From Durusdinium trenchii (lineage: Eukaryota; Sar; Dinophyceae; Suessiales; Symbiodiniaceae), in contig CAXAMN010013858.1 of assembly GCA_963970005.1 (NCBI GenBank), forward strand, positions 19,057 through 83,056: a stretch of DNA of 64,000 nucleotides. Direction: 5' to 3'. Under the pieces are notes generated by a model that ran no database searches, had not been told where the DNA came from, and saw only the letters and a list, made by a program, of their open reading frames with translations. A program made the position numbers and the translations under genes. This document shows, piece by piece, positions 43,025 to 54,052 of this stretch (its first letter is position 1; each line of letters begins with the position of its first letter).

Positions 43025-44921
43025 GTTTCTCGGGCAGCGTTGTGCCATCCAGCTATGGCCCACAATAAGTCACATGCGTGTCACCCTCTCCGACGAACAC
43101 ATCATACGGAAGTGGGAGTTCACCTCCTTCTTCATGTGGAGCCATTCCTGGTCTTCCAGGGGCCGAACTCCTGCCGAACTCCTGCCATCCACTTCCGATG
43201 TGACGTGGTCCTACCGGAACGTACCAGGCAAGTCCTTTGAAACACTCCGACCGCGCTGGACGTCCAAACCCAAAGCACCGCTCATCCGGACGTCCGTCCC
43301 AGGCTGATGAGGACACCAGCGCTGTTGGCCTCGGCGACGAGCTCTGCGACGAGTTGAGACTGGCAGGTTCGGCCGCGGCAAGGCTCCCAGACTGCCAGAG
43401 TCATCCCAAGATGGATTGTTTCAATCCATTTTGAGTGTTGAAACTGCAGACTCGGGATGTTTGGGTGACCATTTTGATTCCATTTTGAATGAACCGGAAT
43501 TGTTGAATGTTGAATTGTACAATGGGTCAATAAGTAGAAGTACAATTCTCATCAGAGCAGACTGGCAGACTGGGCTGTCTCCAACACGATGTGTCACATC
43601 ATGTGTCACATCATGTATCACATCCCTGGAGGGGTGTCCTGTCTGGAGATCCCTTAGTAGTGTAGTGTAGGGGCTTCCAGCCAGGTGACAGTGACCCCGA
43701 CAGTGCCAGGTGCTGGTGTATCACGATGCGAATGTCATCGTCACACGGGATCGCAGCAGGTCCACTTCAAAAGGAGGACCTGCGCTGGACTAGACCGCCG
43801 TGAAGCAGAAGTGCAGCGCGGGCAAAACCACGCAGCACCTCAGTGCCGGCTTGTTTCGCAGGTCGTTCGTTCGTGCACCTGGAAAACAGGTGGCGGAGGG
43901 GTCACGGGGATCGCGAGGGATGCGGATTCCATTTACGGTGCCGGCTGGCATTGTGGAACTGTGGCGGCCGGCGACTCGTCGGGGAGAGTGCTTTGGGAGA
44001 CCTAGGAGTGGACGCACCGGGACCCCGTAACCCGGGCGTTGCGAAGCCGCCGGGGTTTCGGGAAACGGGAAACGGATCGACGTGTCTCCGTCGGACCTTG
44101 AGGAAGAAGCCACCAACCCAAGCCTGCACGGTCCTGTCGGGTGTCCTGTCGGTCCGTGAGTGCTGGTGGAGGGCACCACCTGTTTGGTTTCAGGACAGTC
44201 GGCCGGAGCCCGGGGGGGCCGAACTGGACATTGGTTCCACCTTCCGACTTCGGTGTTCAGAAGATGACATGTGGCACAGAAGAAGATCCAGGGCCTCGAC
44301 CCCTTTTTGGGGCTATTAATGGACACGGTTTCCGTGGTGCCAAAGACATGATGTACCTGAGAAACCCCAAAGGCTCCCCTGAACAGACCCCCTGAAGCGC
44401 TTGGACAGGTGATGAGCTGGGATCGAAGGTGGTCACCATTCCACGGGCGCCGGTCGCCGGTTGGCGCGGTGGGTCGAGCTGTGAGTTTTGAAGAGATTTG
44501 GATGTGTCAAGCCGAAGACGCCTTACTGATGGATCCCACTGACGAAGAGATTATTTCTTCAAGTGAGGTGTCTTTCTGAGTTGAAAGCACCTAGAAGCTG
44601 AGCAGTTGATATTATAATATATTATAGGTTCCCAGGTGGCCGCAAAAGGATTGTAAGATTTTAAAGCATGGTCAGGCACGTGTTTTAACTGGAGTTCTTC
44701 ACATAGCTGCCAACTAGGCTGGCACCTGGTTCGATGTGGCCGCAACCGTATCAGCAGGTAGTTAGGATGCACGCCTGAGGGGGTCAAAGGGACAGAGTCT
44801 CCAAAAAGAGCTCTGAAAAGCAGTGAAAAGGCATCACTCCCAGACATGACCAAGCCGAAGCCAAGCATCTCCAGTGCCGAAGCCAAACCACCAAAGCCCA
44901 TTCCATCACCATTCCCCTCCG
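43025..44921. other. Non-coding stretch
   Basis: No gene supported. Near 43590-43625 a GTGTCACATCAT unit is repeated in tandem. Confidence 0.45.
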
Positions 44922-45180
44922 CTTGACGCGGAGAAACCCACCACTGCCATGCCTTCGCCCCCCCTGCCGGCGGCCGATCCACCACAGGCGGGCGATTTGT
45001 TTCCGACTTGAAGAGGTTTTCACAGGCAGCACCTACCACGACTCCCGTTTGTTTGGGGGTGTTTTTTCCATAGCTTTTGTCAAGGTTTTGTTGGGGTGTC
45101 CATTGTCCATGAACCACCCCGACAGTGGATCCGTCGAAGATGAGAGTTTTTTCCTCTCTCAAAAAGCTCAGCACTTTATT
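44922..45180. repeat. ~260-bp duplicated segment, copy 1
   Basis: This segment is almost identical to 47105-47364, with only a few substitutions and one C-run length difference. It begins CTTGACGCGGAGAAACC and ends CAGCACTTTATT. Sequences outside both copies are unrelated, so the borders are sharp. The minus strand is open through both copies, but no protein family is recognised. Confidence 0.9.
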
Positions 45181-45224
45181 TTTTTTGTTCGGATTAAATT
45201 GGGCGATTTTGGGTACCCCCATTG

Positions 45225-45799
45225 ATGGAAACCAGCATATTTGACCCATTTGCAACTGGGATAACCGCGATGACATTTCTGCGAGTCGAAGCAATTGATC
45301 ATCCACAGCTCCTGGCTCAGAGTTTTTGCGGCAGCGTCATCGCTTCTCGCACCTCAGCATGGGCATCGGACCTTCCTCGGAAGTGAGCGGAAACACCGTC
45401 CAACTGGTGTGGGTGCCAAGCGGATGTTGTTGTGCAATGCCAGCTTCTTTGGCCTTATGTTGTGGGGGCCTGAAGAAATTGGATGGTGACGTTCCAGAGT
45501 GGCTCAGGGATAACTATGAGCAGATCGTGAAGATGGGCAAACCCTATGGATCGAGTGTCGGGTGCCAACAGGATTGCTGTGGAGAACCTTTGTGTGAAAG
45601 TCCATGGGGGAATGCGCTTGAGAATGAGCCCTTGATAGAGATGAGATCTCAATTCCCACAGTACCGCTTCAGTTTCAACCCTAAGTGGTGCCTCACGGGC
45701 AAGTTTGCGCATTGGCAGCATGTCTTGCAGATCTCCAATGCTCCTCGAGCAGTGACTGGCCAAGTGGTAGGTGTGCCAGAGCAAGCAAGCATGCCCTAG
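45225..45799 (+). CDS. Putative multi-exon gene fragment, unknown
   Basis: An ATG at 45225 opens METSIFDPFATGITAMTFLR and runs 53 codons. It may be cut at CGGAA|GTGAGC (45383). A following segment from about 45470 reads DGDVPEWLRDNYEQIVKMGK, then a Cys-rich piece (GCQQDCCGEPLCES) and FSFNPKWCLTGKFAHWQHVL, before stopping at 45797-45799. Composition and splice borders are gene-like. No domain is recognised, and the exon boundaries inside this range are uncertain. Confidence 0.4.
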
Positions 45800-46406
45800 A
45801 GTCCTAGAGCCATGTGGTGGTTTCCATACATGGAGGTACCATTAACCAATGGTTTCCAATACTAACATCAAGTAAACTTAAATGACATTTTGGGTACCCC
45901 TATTCCTGGAAACCACCATGCCAGTGAAAACTGCCGCTGATACGACCCCTTCAGGCCGAAAACCCATATGATGATTAAACGCTTACCGAAATTAACTAAA
46001 TAACGTTCCCTCCGGTAATTCACCATAGCAATGGAAAATAACCAAACCATTTTCAATAGGTAAACCCTTTATGAATGATGGATTTCTGCCATGTTGGTTC
46101 ACCGGATGGTACTGGGATGTTCACCGGATGGTACTGGGATGTACCGTTTGAAAATTTAGATCCATGTTTGGTACCACATAACTTTCCAGGCAGGCCATTT
46201 GATGACCTTCAGTGGACACCTGATGGCCCTGAGATGGCCCTTAGTGCCTTGAATCATGGGAGCTGATCTCAGAGTGCTAACGATACCGGATCCAGATACC
46301 ATGACGACATGTGGGGTTGGCTGGAAATGATGGCAACAATGACCCACAAGGTCGCCAGGGGAATCCCATTTCTATCCATTTTTGTAGGTATAACAGTATA
46401 ACAAAA

Positions 46407-46437
<31 letters not shown>

Positions 46438-47104
46438 CATCAAATCGGTATAAATCGGTCCACTTATGGGTGTTCATATGTGTTAACCACAACTTTGAGC
46501 CAGTTCGCCATGTAACGACCACATGTTCTTCTACCTTTTGACATGGCGAAGTTGGCATTGACCTTGGACGGATCCATTGCCAGAAGGGGTACAAATGCCA
46601 CAAGTGTTATAAGGGTGGCAGCTGAGTAGCACCGCGGGCAGCAGAAGTTACACTGACATCCTCATGGGTGGCAGCTGAGTAGCACCGCCGGCAGCAGAAG
46701 TTACACTGACTTTTTTCATTTTGCGCCCCGAGGCAGGTGACTTCGGCGATGGGGTCCCAAAGCTCCGAACCTCCGAACCGGAGGACGATGAACCCATCAA
46801 AACACATCCAAAACCATCAGCCAGCCGTGCCTTTTTGAGGCCGGGTCCGTAGGGTCCTCGGGTGACTGGACTCCATGCGCCATTTTTTCGATCACTTGGC
46901 GCCGATGTTCAAAGACCATTTCGGTGCGTGCTGTGCTAAGCGAGCGCTCGGGGGCGTCCAATGAGAGGAGACGCCGATCACTCCGAACTTGAGACGATCG
47001 AGATCTGAGAACTGCCGGGAAAAATCAACGAAAAAGGGCACAGAAACCGGGCGAACGTGAATCGATGGTGAATTGGTGGTTCCCTTGCTTTACATGTTTC
47101 TTCA
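45800..47104. other. Non-coding stretch
   Basis: No gene supported. It has a 21-bp duplication at about 46098-46141 (TTCACCGGATGGTACTGGGA), a (CA)n/(TA)n run at about 46409-46438 and a 53-bp direct repeat, listed separately. Confidence 0.55.
46613..46710 (+). repeat. 53-bp direct repeat, two copies
   Basis: GGGTGGCAGCTGAGTAGCAC starts at 46613 and again at 46666. Both copies continue through GCAGCAGAAGTTACACTGAC with one mismatch. Confidence 0.9.
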
Positions 47105-47364
47105 CTTGACGCGGAGAAACCCACCACTGCCATGCCTTCGCCCCCCCCTGCCGGCGGCCGATCCAGCACAGGCGGGCGATTTGTTTCCGACTTGAAGAGG
47201 TTTTCACAGGCAGCACCTACCACGACTCCCGTTTGTTTGGGGGTGTTTTTTCCATAGCTTTTGTCAAGGTTTTGTTGGGGTGTCCATTGTCCATGAACCA
47301 CCCCGACAGTGGATCCGTCGAAGATGAGAGTTTTTTGCTCTCTCAAAAAGCTCAGCACTTTATT
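47105..47364. repeat. ~260-bp duplicated segment, copy 2
   Basis: This is the partner of 44922-45180 in the same orientation, 2.2 kb away. The few differences include CCAGCACAGG for CCACCACAGG. Confidence 0.9.
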
Positions 47365-47919
47365 CCCGAAAGCATTGCGAAGGGTTCTTCCGGAAAATCC
47401 CTTGAACACTGACACTTCGACACTTACACTTACACACTGACACTTCCACACTTGCACTTGAACACTGACATTTCTACACTTGTTCAGGATGCGCCCTTGC
47501 AAGTGCTGCACCTACAAGCTAGGCAAGTTGCTACTTGAAGAGCCAAGCTCCAATGAGGGAGAACCTGGACACTTTTCACCGATGTGAATGTGTGGCCCAC
47601 ACATGTTCGTTTCGCAGGTTCGGTCGACCGCCACCTGCTGGCAGGTCAGACGACTTGTGTTTTCACCGCTGCGCCTCTCGGCGCGAACCGCCCATGTCCA
47701 GCTCAGGGTGGGATTCATGAACGCCATGCCACCTGGCTACGCCCCGCCGCGAAAAGGTCACGGAAGCCGAGAGCACTTTTCTTGAGAGAGAGAGAGAGAG
47801 AGAGAAGTTGGAGCGCACTTCGTTCGGTGCTACCATCAAATTGGTAGCGGAGCCTACGGGCTCGAGCTCCATACGCTACCTGCGCCACTTCCAGATCGCC
47901 TTGCTCGATTACAAGATCG

Positions 47920-48883
47920 ATGGCTACATCCTCGACGAGCGCTACAGACTCATCCAAGGACAGCTGGGTTCCGCAGTTCAGCAACCGACCTGCTGACTAT
48001 CGAGAATGGCGAGCGCGGATCCACCTGTACCAGAAGAAGATGGTGATTCAAAAAAAGCCTCTTGAAGGGATCATCAACATCATCACCAACCTCACCGGGG
48101 TTGCATGGAAGCAGATCGAGCCGATCGCTGAATCCGTCTCCGACGACAAGGGCAAAGGGTTCGAGCGCATCATCGAGACGCTCGACCGCACGTTCCAGTA
48201 CGATGAACGTGTGGAACAACCAAGGGCCTTCGAGAAGTTCTTCTACTCCCTGAGCCGACGAGGAGAGCAAACTTTGATGTGATACTGCACGGAACCCCGT
48301 GAGTGTTTGCGAGAAGTGGAAAAACACGGCGCAGGTTGCCGAAAGAAGTCACTGGCTGGCTCCTTCTTCGACGCAGCGGCCTGGCGCAAGAACAGAAGCA
48401 GCTTGTGCAATCGCAATGTGGCCCCTCTCTTGAAGAAGACAAAGTTGAACAGGCCATGTACTACCTGTATGGCCAGGACTACCGTGGACGTGTTGGCTAT
48501 GCACACCTCCGGGCAACAGCCGCTGGAAGAAACCGCAAACGGCATACACTGCCTATGACCTCCAGGAGGACTATGACGACATCCCTGAAGAGCTCTACGA
48601 TGCGGCTGACTATGACCTCGAGCTCTATGAGGATGAAGAGTATGAAGGTGCCTACTATGAAGAAGAGGGCATCGATGAAGAACAGTTCTACACCAATCAG
48701 GAGGATGACCTTCCTGACATGGACGACCCGGAATGGGAAGAGTGCTACGCCACCTCCAATCGTGGCTTCTACCCGGTCGTCGCCCTCACCGACACCAATG
48801 CAGCCCAAGGCGCCGGCCCCCAGAGACCCTATCCACCAAAGTCCAAACAAAAAGGGATAGTTCCTCCAGTTTTGTCCAAATGA
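47920..48883 (+). pseudogene. Copia-type Gag relic
   Basis: The ATG at 47920 begins a Gag-like frame with a DYREWRARIHLYQKKM segment and continues to a TGA at 48280-48282. The next part resumes in another frame with LVQSQCGPSLEEDKVEQAMY and LYGQDYRGR. A very acidic linker (EELYDAADYDLELYEDEEYE) follows and ends at 48883. At least two indels are needed to join the pieces. The organisation of helical Gag followed by an acidic linker resembles dinoflagellate retrotransposon Gag proteins of a lineage other than the two full elements. No pol part, LTR or zinc knuckle follows; the sequence passes into G/C-rich low-complexity DNA. Confidence 0.7.
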
Positions 48884-49477
48884 AATTGAGGGGGGGAGGG
48901 TGACCACCTCCCCCCCCCCTGCGACTTAAAAAGGGGGGGGAGGGTGACCCCTCCCCCCCAGCGACCAGGGAAGGGAAGGTGACCATTGGTTGCGGCGTGT
49001 TCGGTTGGTTGGTTGCTGCTGGCTGGATCGTTGCTTTGGTTGGTTGGTTGGTTGGTTAGAATGCTTTTTGCCGCAGTGAGTTCACCTTAAAATGTTGATT
49101 TCGTGGCAGGCGCGGGCGTTGGAGATGATGTGCAGATTTCATGGCGCGGGGGGGGTTGGGGGGCGCAGCGCCGGCCACGAAGCCCGTGACATGCCCGGAG
49201 GGCCTTCGGTGGTAACCGAAGGTTATATACGCTCGGGCCCCCCCGGCCGCCGACCCTCGTCACGAAAAACTGTAATCTACAGTGTTTCGTGTGTGTGAGG
49301 TATAAAAACACTGTGTTTTACAGGGTCTATTGCGCATATCGAAGTACGACGGGGCAAAGATGGAGAAATGCCAAAACGCTGTGTTTTTCAAGGGTGGTGT
49401 CGGTAATGCGCGCCGGGCGGACAGGCATAATCGACATTTTGTGGGTAGAGGCCTTCCAGAAGACTTAAATTGCTTAA
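48884..49477. other. Low-complexity spacer
   Basis: The spacer holds G-run/C-run tracts (GGGGGGGAGGGTGACC types) at 48889-48960 and a (GGTT)n tract at about 49036-49056. No gene is seen. Confidence 0.6.
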
Positions 49478-49700
49478 CATATCCTCAACATAGGCCCAAG
49501 ATAGCCAACATATCCCCAACATATGCCCAACATAGCCTCCAAGATGGATCAACATAGGGCCAACATAGGCCAACATGGGCCAACATAGGCCAACATAGGC
49601 CTAACATAGGCCAACATAGGCCCAACATAGGCTCAACATGGGCTCCAGATGTGCCCAACATAGACCACATGGGCGCAACTTGGCCCAACCTAGGGCCAAG
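49478..49700. repeat. Irregular 10-12-bp tandem repeat (CAACATAGGC)
   Basis: About 18-20 imperfect units of CCAACATAGGC or CCAACATATGC occur. The unit length varies between 10 and 14 bp. Confidence 0.85.
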
Positions 49701-49875
49701 TACGCCCCCGATAGCTTAACGTGCACCCGACCCAGCCCTACACAGACCCTAGTGGGCCGGCGCCCGGCTGCTAGGCGTAAGCCTTTAAGTAAAACAAATG
49801 CTTGCCGCGAAGAACACGATAATTAGGTTGGTTGGTGAAGGAGGGGGGGGTGACCCTAAGAGAAGAAGTCTCGGG

Positions 49876-49975
49876 GGGGGGGGGGGACCCTAGGAGAAAA
49901 GGCCTCCCCGGAGAGGGGGGGGGGGGGGGGGGTCCCCCCCCCCCCCTGGGGGGGGGGGGGGGGGGGGGGGGGGGT
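49876..49975. repeat. Poly-G / poly-C tract
   Basis: Several long G-runs surround a C-run, making a potential G-quadruplex or hairpin-forming stretch. The number of bases in such runs is often wrong in assemblies. It lies about 350 bp before the first viral-type gene, close to the change from GC-rich to AT-rich DNA. Confidence 0.85.
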
Positions 49976-50324
49976 GTGGCGGGGAACTTTTAGATCAATG
50001 CGCCGCCAGGGCTCCTTAGCATACTTTTCATGCAAAACCATAAGACTTCCACAAACGACCAGCAAAGCCAATCGACCTCACAATAACATAATTTGCACGA
50101 AACCATGACACACACACAAAGCAAAACAATGCTTCATACTTTTTTTAACCATGCATCATCAAAAAGTACATACAGACGCAAATTGGGATTTTTACCTTGA
50201 AATGTTAAAGCAAAAAACCACAAGTTTTGTAAAAGAACCTGAATAGAAAGGACAACATAGAACCAGACTCATCCTTACCAGAGCTCTCCCTGAAGGAAAA
50301 GGACATAGAAATCCTTTCTGCTAA

Positions 50325-51903
50325 ATGGATACCGCTTCGTTTGATGTCTTTTTTTAAGCTGGTGACCTGGATTACCTGAACTTTGGATTACCTGAAACTT
50401 CACAATATGTTACAGACAGGCGATTTGTAAACTATTTTAGTAGCACCACAAACGTATTTAATGCGAATGCGGGGGCGAAAAACATCAGGTTGTACATTTC
50501 AGGAGAGGATAATACCTATTTGGATTTGAGTTCAGTAAGGTTGTTTGCAACTTTGCAAAATAACGATGGAACAAGAAACCATTTCTTACGTCCATTAGGA
50601 GGCTTACATGCCTTTATTCAACGATACAGAGCAACAGTAGGAGGTCAAATGGTTGGAAATATTGTTGAATACAATAGACACTGTGAGTTGTATCTTAGAG
50701 GCATGGATGACATAGAGATGTCAGCTAACCCAAGATGGGACGCCGACTTTCATGACTATGCTAATGGTTTGGATGTATTATTGCAGGCGACTACTGCTGG
50801 TGTTACTCCAAACCCCGGTGTAGTAACTGTATCCCCTGACGGTGATAAAATGAATGGGGTAGAACAGATAAAAGATATACAAGACACTCATTGACAGGAA
50901 TTCCCGGCGCTAATGGTAAAGTCCGATTCAGCCATAAGCCTGTTTGTGGGTTGATGCAATCAAACTATTATTTACCTTTGAGGTATGCGCCTTTGGAATT
51001 AGAATTCACAATTGTTAATGATGAATTGGTACCTATTGTAGAACCACAAGGAGACGCAGTAGGAAACCCGAACACTCAAACTGACAAACAGGGGTATTAC
51101 TGTCAAGCAGGTAACACTTCTACACAGTGGGAATAAAACAATGTTATTTTCAGAGCTGAAGTAATAACTTTAGACAACACTGTTAACAACAACATAGTAA
51201 ACATTTGTTGGACGGTCAGTCACAAAAACTGGTCTTTCCTATGTATCACACACTGACACAAACCTTCAACACAGGAGGCGGTGAATTGAATATGAACATT
51301 GTTAAGTCATCATCCAAACTCACAGGAGCATTCATTACTTTATACAGAACACCAAGAAATGGAACTATCAATGCTAACTATTTACCAGACAACTATGTTC
51401 ATAAGCGATGGAACTACTTTTACAATCCTCAAATTAACTCATTCATCTGGGACAATGGAGCAGTAGCAAATCCTCAAGACCAAGGCAAAGGTTTCCAAGA
51501 CTATGGTAGAAACTTATCATGGCAAATCCAGTTAGGCAACAAAAAGTATCCAGAGTTTGAGGCACAATCATTATCAGAAACCTTCTACTATTTGCGAAGA
51601 GCCATACATTACATGAACCCGGACCAAGATGCATTGAGTTTCAGTTACAGGCAATACAGAGAAAACAAACTTATCATTGGTATGTCATTTGAAAAGATGG
51701 CTGACGTCAACTTTACTGGAGTTAATACAAAACTGGTTAGTTCAATCACTATGAAAATCCGCCCTACTGGAGGAACTCTAAACACTACACCCGGTGATGG
51801 CACTAACGCAATTTATGCTGAAGACATTCAAGAGGTTTTTACCCACCTTATTAGTGAAAGCGTGTTAGAAATTCGCGAGAGCGGGTCTGTGGTATACGAT
51901 TAA
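50325..51903 (+). pseudogene. Major capsid protein-like gene, interrupted
   Basis: The frame begins at the ATG 50325 (MDTASFDVFF), meets an in-frame TAA at 50355-50357 and continues LDYLNFGLPETSQYVTDRRF. Frameshifts occur near 50885 and near 51200, with another TAA at 51134-51136, and the gene ends at 51903. About 520 codons in total fit a double-jelly-roll capsid protein. Supporting features are β-strand-rich text, a penultimate segment ENKLIIGMSFEKMADVNFTG and a C-terminal strand pair ending ESGSVVYD, like Polinton-like and adintovirus capsids. Such proteins form the hexagonal units of an icosahedral shell. The breaks mean no intact product today. Identification is by pattern, without alignment. 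Confidence 0.6.
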
Positions 51904-51986
51904 AAGAATAAGTCTAAATTAATAAAATACTTTTTCATAAACACAGCAACAAAACAGGCACTAAAGCACATCTTCACAAATCGTTA

Positions 51987-52719
51987 ATGAATTTTAGTCC
52001 ATTTGATATGAGAGATACAAGTTATCTGGAGTATTGAAGGAACAACAAAACAGAATACAAGAGAGACAGATGAGAAAACTATTATTGAGACAAAATTTAG
52101 GAGGTGGAACAGCTCATGTTGAAAGGATGAGGCAACAGAGTAGAGACACAACCCCAATAGAAGCAGAGACACCAAGAGATGACAATGTTAATAATGCATC
52201 CATTCAAGCACAACTACAAGAAAGAGCCAGAATGGCACAGGAGAGAGAACAACAAACAGGACAAGCACACCAAAGTTATTAAGTAGAAGCGCCACACCTG
52301 TTATTGATATGATATTTGGTGGATTGAGTAGAACGAGTAGCAGAGTAGGAATGCCAATGGCTCAACCGGTGCCACAATTAGCAATTGATTTAACACAAGA
52401 CAACCCACAAACAGAAGATGAAGTAGAAATGATGACAGCAAGAGAAGAACGCGAAGCCCCTGAACCCAAACCAACAGTATTAAGAACCATTAGCTATAGA
52501 TTAAATGTAGGAACTATGAGCGCAGAAGCATTGAAATGTCAATTGTTTTTGAGAGGCGATGTAGATGACCCAGAGAATGAACTACCAACAAGAGCAAAAG
52601 GCAAAGGAGGAGGCAAAACAACAAAGCAATATTATGTAGATGTTGCGAATGATATGATACAAACCGGTGTATGGCAAAGAAGAATTGAATCAGAACTATT
52701 GAAAAGCAAAGTTAAATAA
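51987..52719 (+). pseudogene. Viral-type gene after the capsid gene, frameshifted
   Basis: An ATG at 51987 starts MNFSPFDMRDTSYLEY. The frame then shifts near 52033 to a Gln/Arg-rich helical segment (QERQMRKLLLRQNL), and near 52280 to a third frame that ends in FLRGDVDDPENELP and VANDMIQTGVWQRRIES. Together they make about 240 codons. The AEALKCQLFLRG segment faintly recalls a SAP-like helix, but this is weak. It sits 80 bp behind the capsid gene on the same strand, where small virion or DNA-binding proteins are common. Function unknown. Confidence 0.5.
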
Positions 52720-52787
52720 TACAGAAACAGACACAGCGCAAGGGGAAGTGAAATGGCATAATTAAGAATAGAATCTAATTATTATTA

Positions 52788-53531
52788 ATGATTTTAGTAA
52801 AGAATAGACTGAAGAAAAATATAATGGATGATGATGAATACTTACATTATTTGAAATATAGCAATTTAAATAAGCCAACAGAAAGAAGAGAAATAAGTAA
52901 TGAGATAGAATCTGAAGATGAGGCAACACAATTCCCAGAGATAGATAACAAACAAACGCAAACCGATAAGACAATTACGTTTGACACAGAGACTGAAACA
53001 GGAGATGAATTAAACCAAATAATAAGACATTATATTTTGAAGATGAGTTCAAAGAACTTCGAAAGTTTAGAGCCATCAAGAAGTGATAAGATGGTAGAAG
53101 CCTTTACAAAAATGATTGAAACCCCTAGCAGTAGTAGCAGTGACAGTGAAGGCAATAGGGGATTTTTCAAGAGACATAGAGGGAAATTAAAGATGGGTTT
53201 TAGATTGGCAGAAGTAGCAGGAAATACAGCTATGATGGGTGGCAGTGCTTTATTGTCAGCGATTGATTATTTGACACAAGCAGGGGAAAATGACAATGAT
53301 AATGAAGAGGAAGTTATAAGCGTGCATTCTTCACCTGCAGTGAGTGTCCATAGTTCTCCACCACATTCAGTAGTAAATGTTTCATCAAGCAGTTCATCAC
53401 ACAATCCACCCATGGTAGCACCTCCAACAGATTTACCAATACCTACATCATCAAGCTCATCAAGTAGAAGAAGTAGTAGCGCTTCTGCTTCTGGTTCAGC
53501 ATATCCAACAAATAAACAAAAAATAAATTGA
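52788..53531 (+). CDS. Intact viral-type ORF, acidic and Ser-rich
   Basis: This 247-codon frame is unbroken, unlike its upstream neighbours. The start may be 52788 or the second ATG at 52824 (MDDDEYLHYL). Its N-terminal half is acidic and helical. The middle has a basic patch (GFFKRHRGKLKMGFRLAEV) followed by a weakly hydrophobic segment (NTAMMGGSALLSAIDYL). The C-terminal third is a low-complexity Ser/Pro tail. The layout resembles small membrane-associated or virion proteins, but no family is recognised. Intergenic spacing is 68 bp and the base composition is AT-rich. Confidence 0.6.
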   Translation: MILVKNRLKKNIMDDDEYLHYLKYSNLNKPTERREISNEIESEDEATQFPEIDNKQTQTDKTITFDTETETGDELNQIIRHYILKMSSKNFESLEPSRSDKMVEAFTKMIETPSSSSSDSEGNRGFFKRHRGKLKMGFRLAEVAGNTAMMGGSALLSAIDYLTQAGENDNDNEEEVISVHSSPAVSVHSSPPHSVVNVSSSSSSHNPPMVAPPTDLPIPTSSSSSSRRSSSASASGSAYPTNKQKIN

Positions 53532-53550
53532 ATATTTTTTAATAGTAAAA

Positions 53551-53787
53551 TCATTTTGGAACCACCATCAGTATTTGCATCGTTTCACTGTTGGTGACAG
53601 GTATCCTTTTTGGAACACCCTGTTCTTCTCTCTTCTTTTGTTGTCTGAGGCGGTCTCTGTCCCTCAACTTTTGTGTATATTCAGGGTCTTCTCTTCTCCT
53701 TTTCTTTTGGTAAAGCGCCTGAAAGATTGACATCTGCACTTTAATTTCATCCAGTGTTAGGTCTTCAATGTTTAATTGAGTAGTCAT
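53551..53787 (-). CDS. Small basic viral-type protein, 78 aa
   Basis: This minus-strand frame runs from an ATG at 53787 through MTTQLNIEDLTLDEIKVQM and then a long basic/acidic helix (KKRRREDPEYTQKLRDRDRL), ending at 53551. It lies only 20 bp from the 3' end of the Ser-rich gene and converges with it. The helix could be a coiled coil or DNA-binding region. No family is recognised. Its upstream region (53788-53915) is extremely AT-rich and may be a divergent promoter shared with the polymerase-like frame, now separated by the copia insertion. Confidence 0.55.
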   Translation of the reverse strand: MTTQLNIEDLTLDEIKVQMSIFQALYQKKRRREDPEYTQKLRDRDRLRQQKKREEQGVPKRIPVTNSETMQILMVVPK

Positions 53788-53910
53788 TATATCTAAATAT
53801 ATATATATAGTTAATATTTCTTTATATATATTTTATTTAAAAGATACTAAATAAGAAATAGTTTATAACATTATATATATAAATGGATTTTGTTTTAAAG
53901 CTTTAACATT

Positions 53911-53915
53911 ATTAT
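53911..53915. repeat. Target-site duplication ATTAT (left)
   Basis: ATTAT before the left LTR is repeated at 62801-62805 after the right LTR, marking the insertion point within AT-rich viral-type DNA. Confidence 0.88.
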
Positions 53916-54041
53916 CACCGAACTCGAAAATTTCGAACTGAGCTCCTTTATCACTCGCTTGGCACAAAAAGGGCTTCGACGTTCATGCCCCCTTCTTTAC
54001 ATCTTCACATACACACATTCATTGAAACTCAGGGATTCGCT
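53916..54041 (-). repeat. 3' LTR of copia element 2
   Basis: This 126-bp LTR reads as identical to 62675-62800. Confidence 0.95.
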
Positions 54042-54052
54042 CTCCCCTTTTC
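54042..54052 (-). promoter_or_regulatory. Polypurine tract of copia element 2
   Basis: GAAAAGGGGAG in element orientation lies directly against the 3' LTR. Confidence 0.8.

Noticed and set aside
49876-49975. Telomere or replication-origin interpretation of the G-rich tract
   Set aside because: The runs are plain homopolymers without a TTTAGGG-type unit, and their length is unreliable.
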